Shown: positions 8,357 to 17,988 of the stretch, in pieces
Position numbering within the stretch: the first letter of the stretch is position 1
Layout: each line of letters starts with the position of its first letter
Origin: PHAA01 sp034927445
GTDB lineage: Bacteria; Bacillota; Syntrophomonadia; Syntrophomonadales; Syntrophomonadaceae
DNA length: 64,000 nt
Direction of reading: 5' to 3'
Assembly (NCBI GenBank): GCA_034927445.1
Contig: JAYFPZ010000014.1
Span: 1-64,000 of the forward strand
Program-made: the position numbers and the translations under genes
Notes under the pieces: generated by a model
Seen by the model: only the letters and a program-made list of their open reading frames with translations
The model's database searches: none
Told to the model about the DNA's origin: nothing

Positions 8357-8486
8357 TTTTACCACCCTCGTAATTTCTTGCGTTCTTTCAAGTCGCCATG
8401 GGTCACGCGCATACTGTTTCTCTCATAGAAAATTATAAATTATATCCCGTAGGTTATGAAAGAGGCATTGACGGAGTTTTGTCGAT

Positions 8487-8504
8487 TTCTGCATGTATGC
8501 AGAA
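8487..8504. promoter_or_regulatory. Perfect 8-bp palindrome in the 8357-8753 gap
   Basis: TTCTGCAT-GT-ATGCAGAA is a perfect inverted repeat in a gap of about 400 bp without genes, between the divergent SWIM gene and the small operon at 8754. It could be an operator serving either side. No protein remnant was seen around it. Confidence 0.4.
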
Positions 8505-8651
8505 GGCTGGACCGGGCGGGGACGGGAAGAGGGGAGGCAAAAATGCAAACTATAGGGAGTTCTCCTGCTAAAGGACATTGAGGTGTTGGATAATATCGCA
8601 GCAATAGTGTTGATTCCTTCGGATTCGCTAAGGTCAAAAACAAATATATTC

Positions 8652-8728
8652 TTGACAATAAATGTTATAATCTGTATATAGATTGATTATTTGCCTTCTA
8701 AATAGCTGATACTATACATATTGTATAG
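8652..8728 (+). promoter_or_regulatory. Promoter and operator-like palindrome of a small operon
   Basis: TTGACA (8652-8657) is spaced 17 bases from TATATA (8675-8680), which is preceded by TG. Downstream, CTATACA-TAT-TGTATAG (8712-8728) is a perfect 7-bp palindrome placed between the expected transcription start and the ribosome binding site AGAAGGTGA. The layout suggests repression by the gene product or by a nearby regulator. Confidence 0.6.
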
Positions 8729-8753
8729 GAGTAAGTTTAGAAGGTGATATAAT

Positions 8754-8972
8754 TTGGATAAGAATAATGAGAATGATGAAAAGATCCTTGATAATGGTTC
8801 TCAGGAGGAGGGGGATAAGATGCCGTCACTTGCAAAAAAAGAACAGCATAAGGGATTATCTTTGTCATCAAAAAAATTAAATGAAATATCAGTTCGCCCC
8901 AAGGTTAAAAATGGGAAAATATTGTTTGATAAAAACAATAAAGATCATCGTTATATTGTGGAAGATTTATGA
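8754..8972 (+). CDS. Small hydrophilic protein of unknown function
   Basis: A 72-residue, highly charged protein (8 Asp, many Lys and Asn) without cysteines or membrane segments. I recognise no family. The C-terminal half (KLNEISVRPKVKNGKILF, then KNNKDHRYIVEDL) looks like a strand-rich tail that might bind a partner. The start is TTG, 7 bases behind AGAAGGTGA. It has its own promoter, a palindrome and a strong terminator, and it is coupled to an 18-codon ORF by an ATGA overlap. It lies directly before jetD. A tiny TA-like or regulatory unit is possible but unproven. Confidence 0.55.
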   Translation: MDKNNENDEKILDNGSQEEGDKMPSLAKKEQHKGLSLSSKKLNEISVRPKVKNGKILFDKNNKDHRYIVEDL

Positions 8973-9025
8973 GTGAAACTGATTTGCAATATTTGATTAG
9001 GCAAATTGAAATTAGACATAAATAA
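8969..9025 (+). CDS. 18-residue micro-ORF coupled to the upstream small gene
   Basis: ATGA overlap with the preceding stop, followed by 18 codons (MSETDLQYLIRQIEIRHK) ending in TAA just at the terminator stem. The overlap is the arrangement seen in translationally coupled operons. The peptide is amphipathic and ends basic. It may be real, or simply a short open frame. Confidence 0.35.
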   Translation: MSETDLQYLIRQIEIRHK

Positions 9026-9050
9026 GACCTCTCAAAAGGAGGTCTTTTCT
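9024..9050 (+). terminator. Intrinsic terminator
   Basis: AAGACCTC (9024-9031), loop TCAAAAG, GAGGTCTT (9039-9046), then TTCTT. It closes the small operon and separates it from jetD. Confidence 0.75.
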
Positions 9051-9153
9051 TATAATAATGTACGTTCATTATAAAGAACCGCCACAGCATGACATGTTTA
9101 TATCAGCTCAACCGTTATGATTACACTTCTAATAAAAATAGGAAGGTAAGCAA

Positions 9154-10185
9154 ATGATCCCACCCGAAAAGCTATATACATACGGCAGATTCATTACCGA
9201 GACTGAGCTGCAGAAAATCATTAGGGAAGGGGATTATCGGCTTTTTCATCGTGGGATTGAAGATATGATAGAGAGCGGGTGGTTGAGTCCGGTTAAGGCA
9301 TCGGGGAGCAATGGCCGAATACCGCCTCTTTTTAATAAGTATCGCATTATCAAGCCCCGTGAAGATTACGCTGGGTATATGGAGAGTATCCGGCGGCTCA
9401 ACCCGCGTTTGAATATTTCTGATTATCTCAAGCGACCGGAATTATATAAGAAGCATCTTGAAATTGTGGAGGGGCTGAGCCGGTACTTATGGTATGAGGC
9501 GGGATTATTGGAACAACCTATGTCACGCAAAGAACGTTCCTTTTCCATCTGGGGCCGGGAGAAGCTGCTGGATAAACAGTTGGCCCTCGTTCGGGAAGTA
9601 CTTCGTTTCAATGGTCTTGAGGAAGGCTGCTTGAATTATTATGATACGCCCGAGCCGTTTTTCGAGTATGTTCATAGCCCAACGCCTGCCATGTCCGTAC
9701 TTATTATTGAAAACAAAGACACTTGGTTCAGCTTCCGCAAGTTGATGCAGGCTACCAGGAAGAATGTGATTGCGGGGATTGCGGTGGACCTGCTCCTTTA
9801 TGGTGAAGGCAATAAAATCACGAAAAAGGGCGCTTTGGAGGATTACGCTGCCGGCATGCTAGGGAGACAAGAGGAACATACCATAAAATTTATGTATTTT
9901 GGTGACCTGGATCTGGAGGGCATCCGCTTGTTCTTCCGCACCCGGGATGCCAATCCCGGCCTGTCTATCCAGCCCTTTGCACCTTTGTATCAACTGATGC
10001 TGGAGCTGGCGCAGGGACGGACAATGCCGGAGTCGCCAGATAAGCGAGGCATACCGGCGGAGGTTGAAGGTTTTGCTTATTTGGGCGGTCTTCAGTTGCA
10101 GGTGATTAGCTCTTTATTGGCTGAAGGTTGCTATATACCCCAGGAAATTGTTAATTTTCAGGTCCTGGCTGATATTTTAAGTTAA
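9154..10185 (+). CDS. jetD: Wadjet defence protein JetD (Toprim nuclease)
   Basis: A 343-residue protein with a C-terminal Toprim-type domain like that of topoisomerase VI A / Spo11. The metal-binding residues are visible: Glu186 in LIIENKDTW and Asp251/Asp253 in YFGDLDLEGI. The N-terminal part is a winged-helix-like domain (RLFHRGIEDMIESGWLSPV). In Wadjet systems JetD is the endonuclease that cuts circular plasmid DNA after the JetABC SMC complex has extruded it. Here jetD stands first, 660 bp before jetA, with a TA pair between them. Start behind AGGAAGG. The role is inferred from family and neighbourhood. Confidence 0.85.
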   Translation: MIPPEKLYTYGRFITETELQKIIREGDYRLFHRGIEDMIESGWLSPVKASGSNGRIPPLFNKYRIIKPREDYAGYMESIRRLNPRLNISDYLKRPELYKKHLEIVEGLSRYLWYEAGLLEQPMSRKERSFSIWGREKLLDKQLALVREVLRFNGLEEGCLNYYDTPEPFFEYVHSPTPAMSVLIIENKDTWFSFRKLMQATRKNVIAGIAVDLLLYGEGNKITKKGALEDYAAGMLGRQEEHTIKFMYFGDLDLEGIRLFFRTRDANPGLSIQPFAPLYQLMLELAQGRTMPESPDKRGIPAEVEGFAYLGGLQLQVISSLLAEGCYIPQEIVNFQVLADILS

Positions 10186-10277
10186 AATTGCAAATGATGT
10201 TTAAATACAATGGCTTTACATATAATAGTTATTGATGTACAGTGAATATACAACGTGATAAAAGGAGTGTTTTTTAA

Positions 10278-10547
10278 ATGGCACAAACTAGCATAAATAT
10301 CCGCATAGATGAGGAATTAAAGAAACAGGCAGAGTACCTATTCTCAGAGTTTGGTATGAACATGACAACGGCGTTTACAATTTTTATAAAAGCGGTTGTA
10401 AGAGAGCAAAAAATACCGTTTGAGATTTCTATACCCAAAGATGACTTTTTCAACGAATATAACCAAAACCGTATTAGAAATGCTATAGCCGACATTAAGG
10501 CCGGCAAAGGTGTGGCTCACGACTTGTTAGAGGTAGATGATGATTAA
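10278..10547 (+). CDS. RelB/DinJ-family antitoxin
   Basis: An 89-residue antitoxin. The N-terminus (TSINIRIDEELKKQAEYLF, then GMNMTTAFTIFIKAVV) is the ribbon-helix-helix DNA-binding part of RelB/DinJ proteins. The C-terminal tail (IADIKAGKGVAHDLLEVDDD) would wrap the toxin. AAAGGAG precedes the ATG. It overlaps the YoeB-like toxin gene by 8 to 11 bases. The dimer normally binds the promoter region (10186-10277) and represses the pair. Confidence 0.9.
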   Translation: MAQTSINIRIDEELKKQAEYLFSEFGMNMTTAFTIFIKAVVREQKIPFEISIPKDDFFNEYNQNRIRNAIADIKAGKGVAHDLLEVDDD

Positions 10548-10803
10548 AATATGGCACGATGATGCCTGGCAGGATTATCTTTATTGGCAAACCCAGGATA
10601 AGAAAACACTTAAAAGAATCAACCAACTGCTGAAAGATATTGACCAGAACGGTAATGCCGGCATTGGCAAGCCTGAGCCCTTGAAGTACGATACTCAAGG
10701 CTGTTGGAGCAGAAGGATAGATGCAACCAATCGGCTGGTTTACTACATTGAAGATGATCGTATCGTCATTCTGCAGTGCCGAACTCATTACGGCGATAAA
10801 TAA
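10540..10803 (+). CDS. Txe/YoeB-family toxin (mRNA interferase)
   Basis: An 87-residue RelE-superfamily toxin. Counting from the second ATG, the residues used by E. coli YoeB are all at the same numbers: Glu46 in KPEPLK, Arg65 in TNRLVYY, and His83 and Tyr84 in RTHYGDK. Toxins of this family cleave mRNA at the ribosome. The first ATG at 10537 is equally possible. It pairs with the RelB/DinJ antitoxin just before it. The pair sits inside the Jet locus, between jetD and jetA. Confidence 0.92.
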   Translation: MIKIWHDDAWQDYLYWQTQDKKTLKRINQLLKDIDQNGNAGIGKPEPLKYDTQGCWSRRIDATNRLVYYIEDDRIVILQCRTHYGDK

Positions 10804-10844
10804 AAGCAAAGAATGGCTCAGCTTAAAAATTAGGATGTGCTTTC

Positions 10845-12449
10845 ATGAGGGATTTCGATTTTCTTGAAGGCTTTGAGAAAAGAATGCAGATTCTGGCTGC
10901 CATCGATTCGATTGTCAACCGGTTTAATCGCAACATGGACATCGAGAAGCGGTTTGAACCTGCTCAATTGGATAATATCATCCTTTCGGTATTGGTGTTT
11001 ATTATGGAAAGGACCCTCAGTGAGGATGAAGAATGCACCATCGATAGCATAAGCGCATTCCTGCAAAGCATCCTGCCTGAATACGAAATTGATTTTCCCA
11101 CCGGGAATACCCGCGAACTGGCTGAATATATCATCAAAGATATCCTCCAAAATGGAGGGGAAGCCCGCTATTATCCGGTTATGAAATACGGAGAAGGCTG
11201 GACCCGCACCCGGATTCGACTGATAGATGACAAGCTTAAAGATGACGAGCATGGGTATGTGGTCAGCTACCAGCTTACCAATCAGGGTTATGACCTGCTT
11301 TTTCGCACCAAGGAAGTTGAGCAGGAAATTAGTTTTACGATTGAAGAACTGAAGCTGCGGGAACTGATTAAGCGTAAGAACTATAAGAAGGCGATCACCC
11401 AGAGCGCCAACCTGCGGCAGATGATAAGACAGAAAAGAAATGACATCAGCCAGTTTATCCAGAAAATACGCGAGAACATTTATGATGTAGATATCCGGGA
11501 ATTTGAAAAGCTGGTGGGCAGTACCTACGCCCTGCTGGAAGAAGAGTACGGGACCATGAACGAAATCCGGGATATGATCGTGCTTTCGGAACAGCGCCTG
11601 CAGGAAGAGGAAAGCACCCGGGGCAGCCTGGATGAAGACATGAAAAAGGCGCGCCGGGAGATCAGCATCATACGCCGCAATATTATCAGCACGATTGATG
11701 AACAGAAGAGAGTTATCCTGGAACGGCACAGTCTGTCCAAAATATACAAGGAGATGATTGCCGACTCATTTTCCTTGTCGCTGGCCCGGGTCTATGATTT
11801 TGAACAGGAAATCCTGATGCCCCTGGAAAGATGTGATGAAAAAATCATTACCTCATTGTGGCAGCTGCTAAATCCGCTGTTCAAGCCCAATCCCTACAAA
11901 AACCTCAATCTTCTTTCCCTCTACGAACGCCAGGCCCGCATCAGGCAAGAGGATGAAGGAACCGAGGGGGTGCCGATAGAGGAGTTGGGCGAGGATAGGG
12001 AAGTATTAAGGATAAAGCGTATAAATGAAATCCATGTGGACTTAATGCGGTCAATCCTGGAACTGGCCGCTTTGAAAGGATCGTCGTTTCGATTTAGTGA
12101 ATTGCATGCCTATTTACAGAGTCAACCCGTCATTTATGATCAAATCATGCAGGGTGAACAGCTTTTCAAATCCATGCTGAAATTATATGATCTAAACAAG
12201 ATCGACATCGCCGCCTGGCAAACCCGTCATGATGAAGTGGTGGCCAATGCCACCGGCGAGCTGGATGTCAGTTTTTGCTTGTACCGCATTGAGTATGATC
12301 AGCCCGATATGTACGGAGTTAAGGGAATTGAGATTCAGAAGCCGGATGAGAACCTGTTTGAGGATGATATTCAATACCGGCAGGGGGATGCGATCTACAG
12401 CAGACATATCGTGTTCAGCGACTTTATGATCGAGGTGTATATGCAATGA
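10845..12449 (+). CDS. jetA: Wadjet protein JetA (kleisin-like, DUF5716-type)
   Basis: A 534-residue protein placed directly before jetB and jetC. The N-terminal 160 residues look like winged-helix modules (LEGFEKRMQILAAIDSIVNR). Residues about 165-300 form a long charged coiled coil, and the C-terminus is again globular. This order fits the JetA kleisin of type II Wadjet systems, which links the two SMC heads of JetC. The stop overlaps the jetB start (ATGA), showing tight coupling. The assignment rests on operon structure and overall architecture; the DUF number is from memory. Confidence 0.8.
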   Translation: MRDFDFLEGFEKRMQILAAIDSIVNRFNRNMDIEKRFEPAQLDNIILSVLVFIMERTLSEDEECTIDSISAFLQSILPEYEIDFPTGNTRELAEYIIKDILQNGGEARYYPVMKYGEGWTRTRIRLIDDKLKDDEHGYVVSYQLTNQGYDLLFRTKEVEQEISFTIEELKLRELIKRKNYKKAITQSANLRQMIRQKRNDISQFIQKIRENIYDVDIREFEKLVGSTYALLEEEYGTMNEIRDMIVLSEQRLQEEESTRGSLDEDMKKARREISIIRRNIISTIDEQKRVILERHSLSKIYKEMIADSFSLSLARVYDFEQEILMPLERCDEKIITSLWQLLNPLFKPNPYKNLNLLSLYERQARIRQEDEGTEGVPIEELGEDREVLRIKRINEIHVDLMRSILELAALKGSSFRFSELHAYLQSQPVIYDQIMQGEQLFKSMLKLYDLNKIDIAAWQTRHDEVVANATGELDVSFCLYRIEYDQPDMYGVKGIEIQKPDENLFEDDIQYRQGDAIYSRHIVFSDFMIEVYMQ

Positions 12450-13150
12450 AGGCCTTAAATACCGCCTTAAAAATATTCAGAAAACTCCTGGAGCGCGGAC
12501 AAATCGACCGGGAGAGCGATGGCGATCTTTTCCTGGAGTTTCGTAATGGGGAGGTCCGGTCGGCTCTGGCTCAGCTGGAAGAAGAGCTGGATTTTCGCAT
12601 CGTTGAGGCCTCCAGTATTCTCTATCTGGTTCCGGAAAGCAGCAATGGCCTGTTAGGCTTTGTCAGCAAGGATCTCCGGGAATGGGTGGCATCAGATGCC
12701 AGACTGCTGGACAGTTACTTGCTCTGTTATATTTCCATGTTTATTTTTTATCTGTTTTACGGCGGACATAACCGCAATCCCAAACAGCGGGAATATTTAA
12801 GGATCAGTAAATTATCGGAAGAACTTGACCTGCGATTCGCCCGGGCACTGGCCGATAATGAAGGAACCGCCGGGCTGGAAGAGCGCTATGGCTTGAATTA
12901 TATACGGGTGGCGGAGCTGTGGGAGAGCAAGCAGGATTTCGAGGAAAAAGCGCGCAAGACCAAAACCGGAACCATCCTGAATACGTGCCGGTTGCTGGAA
13001 CGCCAGAATCTGCTGCGTCTGGTAGATAACGAACGGGAAATCCGCTGCACCCGCAAACTGGATGACCTGATGCTGAATTACTATTTAAGTGACAGCCGGG
13101 TGGAGGAGATCCATGCCTTGTTCGAAGGGGGAAGCGAACCGGATGCCTAG
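12446..13150 (+). CDS. jetB: Wadjet protein JetB (KITE-like accessory subunit)
   Basis: A 234-residue protein lying between jetA (4-base overlap) and jetC (8-base overlap). It has tandem winged-helix-like features (LLERGQIDRESDGDLFLEFR; TILNTCRLLERQNLLRLVDNE), as expected of the KITE or MukE-like subunit that binds the kleisin in MukBEF-type condensins. JetB would help JetA and JetC recognise and extrude plasmid DNA. It ends in TAG. The family call comes mainly from position and size. Confidence 0.78.
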   Translation: MKALNTALKIFRKLLERGQIDRESDGDLFLEFRNGEVRSALAQLEEELDFRIVEASSILYLVPESSNGLLGFVSKDLREWVASDARLLDSYLLCYISMFIFYLFYGGHNRNPKQREYLRISKLSEELDLRFARALADNEGTAGLEERYGLNYIRVAELWESKQDFEEKARKTKTGTILNTCRLLERQNLLRLVDNEREIRCTRKLDDLMLNYYLSDSRVEEIHALFEGGSEPDA

Positions 13151-16100
13151 AATTAATAGAATCAGGATCGTGAATTTCTCCTATAATCATGAATCACGCC
13201 ACATTGTGGATGAATGTTTTAACTTCCATGGCGGTGAAGACGCCCTTTTGAATCTGTCCAACGGCGGCGGTAAAAGTGTGTTGGTCCAATTGTTTCTGCA
13301 GGTGATTGTGCCGGGGGCTAAGATTCAAGGGAGAAAAATATCAGACTTCTTCCGCAAGCAGCGACTTCCCGCTTACATAATGATTGAATGGAAATTGGAT
13401 GGTTCCGGAGGAGGATACCTGCTGACCGGCATTGGGATAACCGCAGCGGAAGATGCCGAACAGGAAGGAGCCAGGCCCCGCATCCGGTATTTTAACTTCA
13501 CAGCCAAATACACCGGAGCGAATGCCTTCGATATTGCCAACATTCCTCTGCTAGAGAGAAAAGGCGGGCTATTGGATATTAAGCCCTTTCGTGAAGCCCG
13601 CAAATTCTTAGCTGATAAAGAGAAGAAAGATCCCTATGTCATTGGCTATTACGCGGAGGACGAAGGTGACAGCTATGCCAAACGTCTGGCCGAATTCGGG
13701 ATTGTTCAGGATGAGTGGCGCAATGTCATGACCAGGATCAACGACAATGAAAATGGCTTGGAGGATCTATTTCAGAGGATTAAGACGTCAAGCCAACTGC
13801 TGGATGACTGGATTATTAAGACGGTGGAAAAGGTCATGTTCAAAGGCCGGTCTGAGCAGCGGCAATTGGAGGACATGCTGCAGAGCCTGGTTCAGGATGT
13901 GGTGGAGAACGAGCGCTATATTATAGAGAAACAGTTATTCACCGGATTCTTGCAGAGCCTCCATGAAGTCCTGGGTGACCTGGGCGGTTTGTTAAAGGAC
14001 CTGGATGAGCAAAAACAGCTGGAGGCCAATCTGTCCGCTCTGCATGCCTATTTGGGGGAAGAGATACATACCCGGCAGGAGAAACAGCAGGCGAATGCAA
14101 CCGCCATGGAGGCTGCCAGAGCTGAAGAGCAAAGGGTTACCCTGGAAGAGCGTTCCTATCAGTATCAACTAAGGCTGGATGAGTACGAGGAGGCGGCCCG
14201 CAGGCTGACTGCTGCCGAAACAGGTGTCAGCGAGACGGAACTGGCATTATCCGAGACCCAAAGACAGAACCGGATCATGTAGGCCGCCGGCCTGGCGGCA
14301 GAGATTGCCCAAATCACTTCTGAACTGGCAGGGATCGCGGAGAAATTGGCCATGGCCCAGGAGGACTATGATAAAGATGATCAGGCCAGCCGCCTGGCTT
14401 ATACTTTGAAACTAAAATACGAAGAGATGCTGGAATCATTGGCAGCCGAGCTGGACCAGCTGCAGGCCGAAAAAATAGACCAGCAAGAGCGACTGGACCG
14501 TAGTAAGCAAGAGCAATCCGCCCTTGATGTGCGCAAGGGCAGCCTGGATGCGGATAAAGGAAGACTCGAAGAACGTTGGCGAGCCTTCAGGGACCAGGAA
14601 AAACAGCTGCAGAAGCGACTGGGCCGGCAATGGATAAGAAACCTGCTGGGTGAGCTGGAGGCTGCGGAAATGGATCAGATCCAGAAGGGACTGCTCCAAA
14701 CCAGGGACCAACTATTGAGCGACCAGGAAAAGCTGTTTGCGGAAAAGGCCGCTACTTCCCAGCGCCAGCAGGAAATGGATCAGCACTGGAAGGGAATTCA
14801 GGCAGATCAGGGCGAAACCTCGCGGACGTTAAAGGATCATGAACGTGCCCTGTCCGAGTACCTGACCAGAGAACAGGAAGTCCATGAGATTCTGGGCCGC
14901 TACGGGTTTGATTCCTCTCTGGTTTTTGATCATGAACGTCTGGATCATCTGTTTGCCCAGCAGATTAAGGATCTGGAATACAAGGGGGAGGCAGCTGCCC
15001 GCATTGGAAATGAGGCAGCGGAGACCCTGGCATCGATCAAAAACGGAAATTTACATAGTTCGCTGGAATTAGCTGCTGCTCTGGCTGAGCTGGATATTCA
15101 ATACGATACCGGTGAAAGCTATTTGCGCAATCAAGCCCCCGATCTGCGCCAAAGTATGCTGGAGCGAAACCCTCTCCTCCCCTATACGCTAATCATGTCC
15201 CGTACGGATATAAACCGGGCAGCCGCTGCCGGCTTCAATCTTAACCTGCGGCGCATTATACCGCTGATGGCTTACGAGGATTTGAATTTATTGGTGGTAA
15301 GTCAAGGACGAATCGCCCGGCCGCAGGAGGAAATCGCTTTCGCCTGCCTGTATGAAGGTCGAATATTCGATCATGACAACCTGCATAAACTGCTTCTGGA
15401 GATGGAAGCCAGGCGGGAAGAAGCCGCTCTGAGTCATAGTCATTATACCGAGGTGCACCGGGCCGCTTTGCTGGACCTTTCGGCTTGCCAGCGCTTTGAT
15501 TATACCTCCGGGTTTCGTTATGAACTGGAGAAGAGGATCGGCGAGTGTGAAAAGCGTCAGCTTGATTTGGCCCGGCAGCTCACTGCTATGGAAGAAGCAC
15601 AAAAACAGGCTAACCGGCAGCAGGATAAATTGGATGGACAACTCCGCACGCTGGCGGAACAAAAGCCCGGGGCCGATGCAAACCTGGAAGCATTTCTGGA
15701 TTTCCTGGCCAGAGAGCCGGAGTCCCAGCTCGATCGGGGAAAACTGCATCAAATTATGCAGGACTTGTCGAGCGTAAAGGATAAAAAGGAGCTGCTGGTT
15801 AAGAGCCTCGAAAAACTCCAGATTGATATGGTCGTGACCAATAATAGGATTATCGCGCGAGAGAACCGGCAGCAGGAGGCTGAGAAGCAATATACCATCT
15901 ACCGGGATGTACCAGTCTCAGCTACTGTGACCGGAAATATTGAGGAACTCGAGACCCGGCTCCAAGCGATCAAAGAGGAATACAGTCATGAGATCGGACA
16001 ACTCGAACAACAGCAACAGGGGCTTGCCGGGCAATTGAAAAAATACCAGAAACAATTGGATAAGCTGGGCCTGGCAGAAGAGGACTACGCCGCTACTGAA

Positions 16101-17561
16101 TTTGATGAAGCCGCAGCCGAAGTTCTCCAGGGGGAAATAATCCGGCTGGAATCTGTGCTTAAGCTAAAACGAAGCGATCACCTTGATGCCTACGGAGTCA
16201 AGTCGGCTGCTGATAAGGCACTTGCCATTGCCCTGGATGAGATTAAAAAACTAGGGGCTGAAGCCCCGCTGCCTCCCTCGGAAATTAAGGGGGATTTTGC
16301 GGGGAGACGCCAGAGACTTCAGCAGTATCTCCAGGAACTCGAAGCCTTGAATAGAGAAATTTCCAAAATACTGGTCCGTTACCTGCGGACCAGGGAAAAT
16401 ATTGAGCATGTAATAGATCTGACCCAGGTTGAGGCTGCGAAGAACTTTGTTCCCGAAATAGATGTTGTCGACCAGGCTTCCCGCTCAGAAAAGATTTTTA
16501 ATAGTTTACAGAGCGGAAACCGCGAAAACGCCAATAAAATACGCAATCTTTATAACAACTGTAAAGCCGCTTACCGGGACAAAAATCTGAACCTGGACAG
16601 TATATTCAAAGGACTTGACCCCCTCTGGGATAAGGCCCGGATGGTGTATGATGATTTCTACTATTTATTTGAACGCATGAGCCTGCACGGAGAAAAACTG
16701 AGCGAGCTGATTGCCATTTATGAGAACCAACTGGCCAATCTGGAACGCAATAAAAGAGACATGGTCCAGCAGAGTTTTCTGCAGGGACGGAGAATGCATG
16801 AGGAAATCGACTTGATTTCAAATAATTCCAGGGTGCTCTTGCAGGATAGAGCCAGGCCGGTGCAAATGCTGCGGATAGATCTGCAGCTTGACAGTCAGGA
16901 GTCAGCCCAGCAGAGGGTGCACGACTATATCGAAGAGTGCATCGTGACAGTCAGGGAGAAAACCAGACAGGACAATCGGGAAGATGATTTGCGTAAGACC
17001 ATAGCGCGTTTGATGTCCAGCCGGGAACTGCTGAATGTGTATCTCGGCAAGGCCAATATACCGGTTAATGTATTCAAGATTGACATGAACAAACAGAACA
17101 GCCGGCTTAAACTATGGGAGGACGCGGTGCGGGAAAACTCGGGCGCTGAGAAATTCGTGGTCTTCTTTTCAGTACTTTCCGCCTTGATGACCTATACCCG
17201 GACGCGGAATATTGAAGCCCTGGGAGCTGATCCCGACACCGATACCCGGGTACTGATTATGGACAATCCCTTTGGTCCAATTTCATCGGAACATCTGCTC
17301 GAACCCATGTTTGAAATTGCCAAAAAACACCGCACCCAGCTGATATGTTTGTCTGACCTCAAACAAAACTCGATTATGAAGCGCTTCAACCTGATCTATA
17401 TGCTTAAGGTTCGGACTGGAGCCATAGATGGCAAAGAATATCTGAAATTCGAGGAGCATGTTCGGGACGAAAATGCCCTGCAAATAGATGAAAAACTTGA
17501 AAAGGCCGTATATCGGGCCTCGGAGTTTAAGCAGATGCCACTGTTTGGCGAAGAAGAATAG
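13143..17561 (+). pseudogene. jetC: Wadjet SMC-like ATPase JetC, interrupted by one in-frame TAG
   Basis: Start ATG at 13143 (MPRINRIRIVNFSYNHESRH). The Walker A-like NGGGKS is at residues 40-45. A very long coiled coil fills the middle, and the C-terminal ATPase part has VLIMDNPFGPISSEHLLEPM (Walker B region) and ICLSD. The total length would be 1,472 codons, right for a JetC SMC/MukB-like motor. An amber codon at 14280-14282 (codon 380, in the coiled coil) stops the frame. The same frame continues open on both sides without any shift, so one CAG-to-TAG change explains it. The downstream part could be translated separately from ATG 14346 or 14352. Readthrough, pyrrolysine insertion, a real loss of function, or a sequencing error all remain possible. 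Confidence 0.82.
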
Positions 17562-17633
17562 AAACCTTGAAGAGTTCCAATCCTACCTTGTTTTCCGAAG
17601 TTAATAATAAAATAAAACGCAGACTCCCTTTGT

Positions 17634-17662
17634 GCCTTCCTATAATGCAGGAGGGCCTTTTT
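17634..17662 (+). terminator. Intrinsic terminator of the jet operon
   Basis: GCCTTCCT (17634-17641), loop, AGGAGGGC (17649-17656), followed by CTTTTTG. It lies about 70 bases after the jetC stop. The rest of the 17663-17988 gap is AT-rich and shows no gene. Confidence 0.65.
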
Positions 17663-17988
17663 GTTTATGTGAAACATTTGATTTAGAGAGTTCAGGTTGA
17701 TCAAATGCTATTGGTTGAAAAATTTGTAAAAGATTCGCATAATATAGAGGAAACATTATCCAAAAAGGCGAATAATAGCAATTTATAATGAATTAATAAG
17801 GGAGAATGATCTATTCAAGTTTATCCTGTCCAGCATCTTGATTGGATAATTGCAAACCGTCTTTATTATATGGTTTAAAGAGGAACAGGGGCAGCGTTTT
17901 TCCAGCCATCGATGGACTACTGGACTAATGATTCTATTAAGTCAAAGTAATAATATATCTATTTTTAATAAAAGCCGGAGGTAATCCC

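Noticed and set aside
10830..11729. Minus-strand frame of 299 codons
   Set aside because: It lies opposite jetA, has no start signal and reads as a mirror of the amphipathic jetA sequence.
14280..14282. Programmed frameshift in jetC
   Set aside because: Both sides are in the same frame; only a stop codon separates them.
15288..15890. Minus-strand frame of 200 codons
   Set aside because: It lies inside jetC coiled-coil sequence and has no family features.
9154..17561. The jet locus as MukBEF or a standard SMC condensin
   Set aside because: The jetD Toprim nuclease next to a kleisin, a KITE-like gene and an SMC gene fits Wadjet and not housekeeping condensin.
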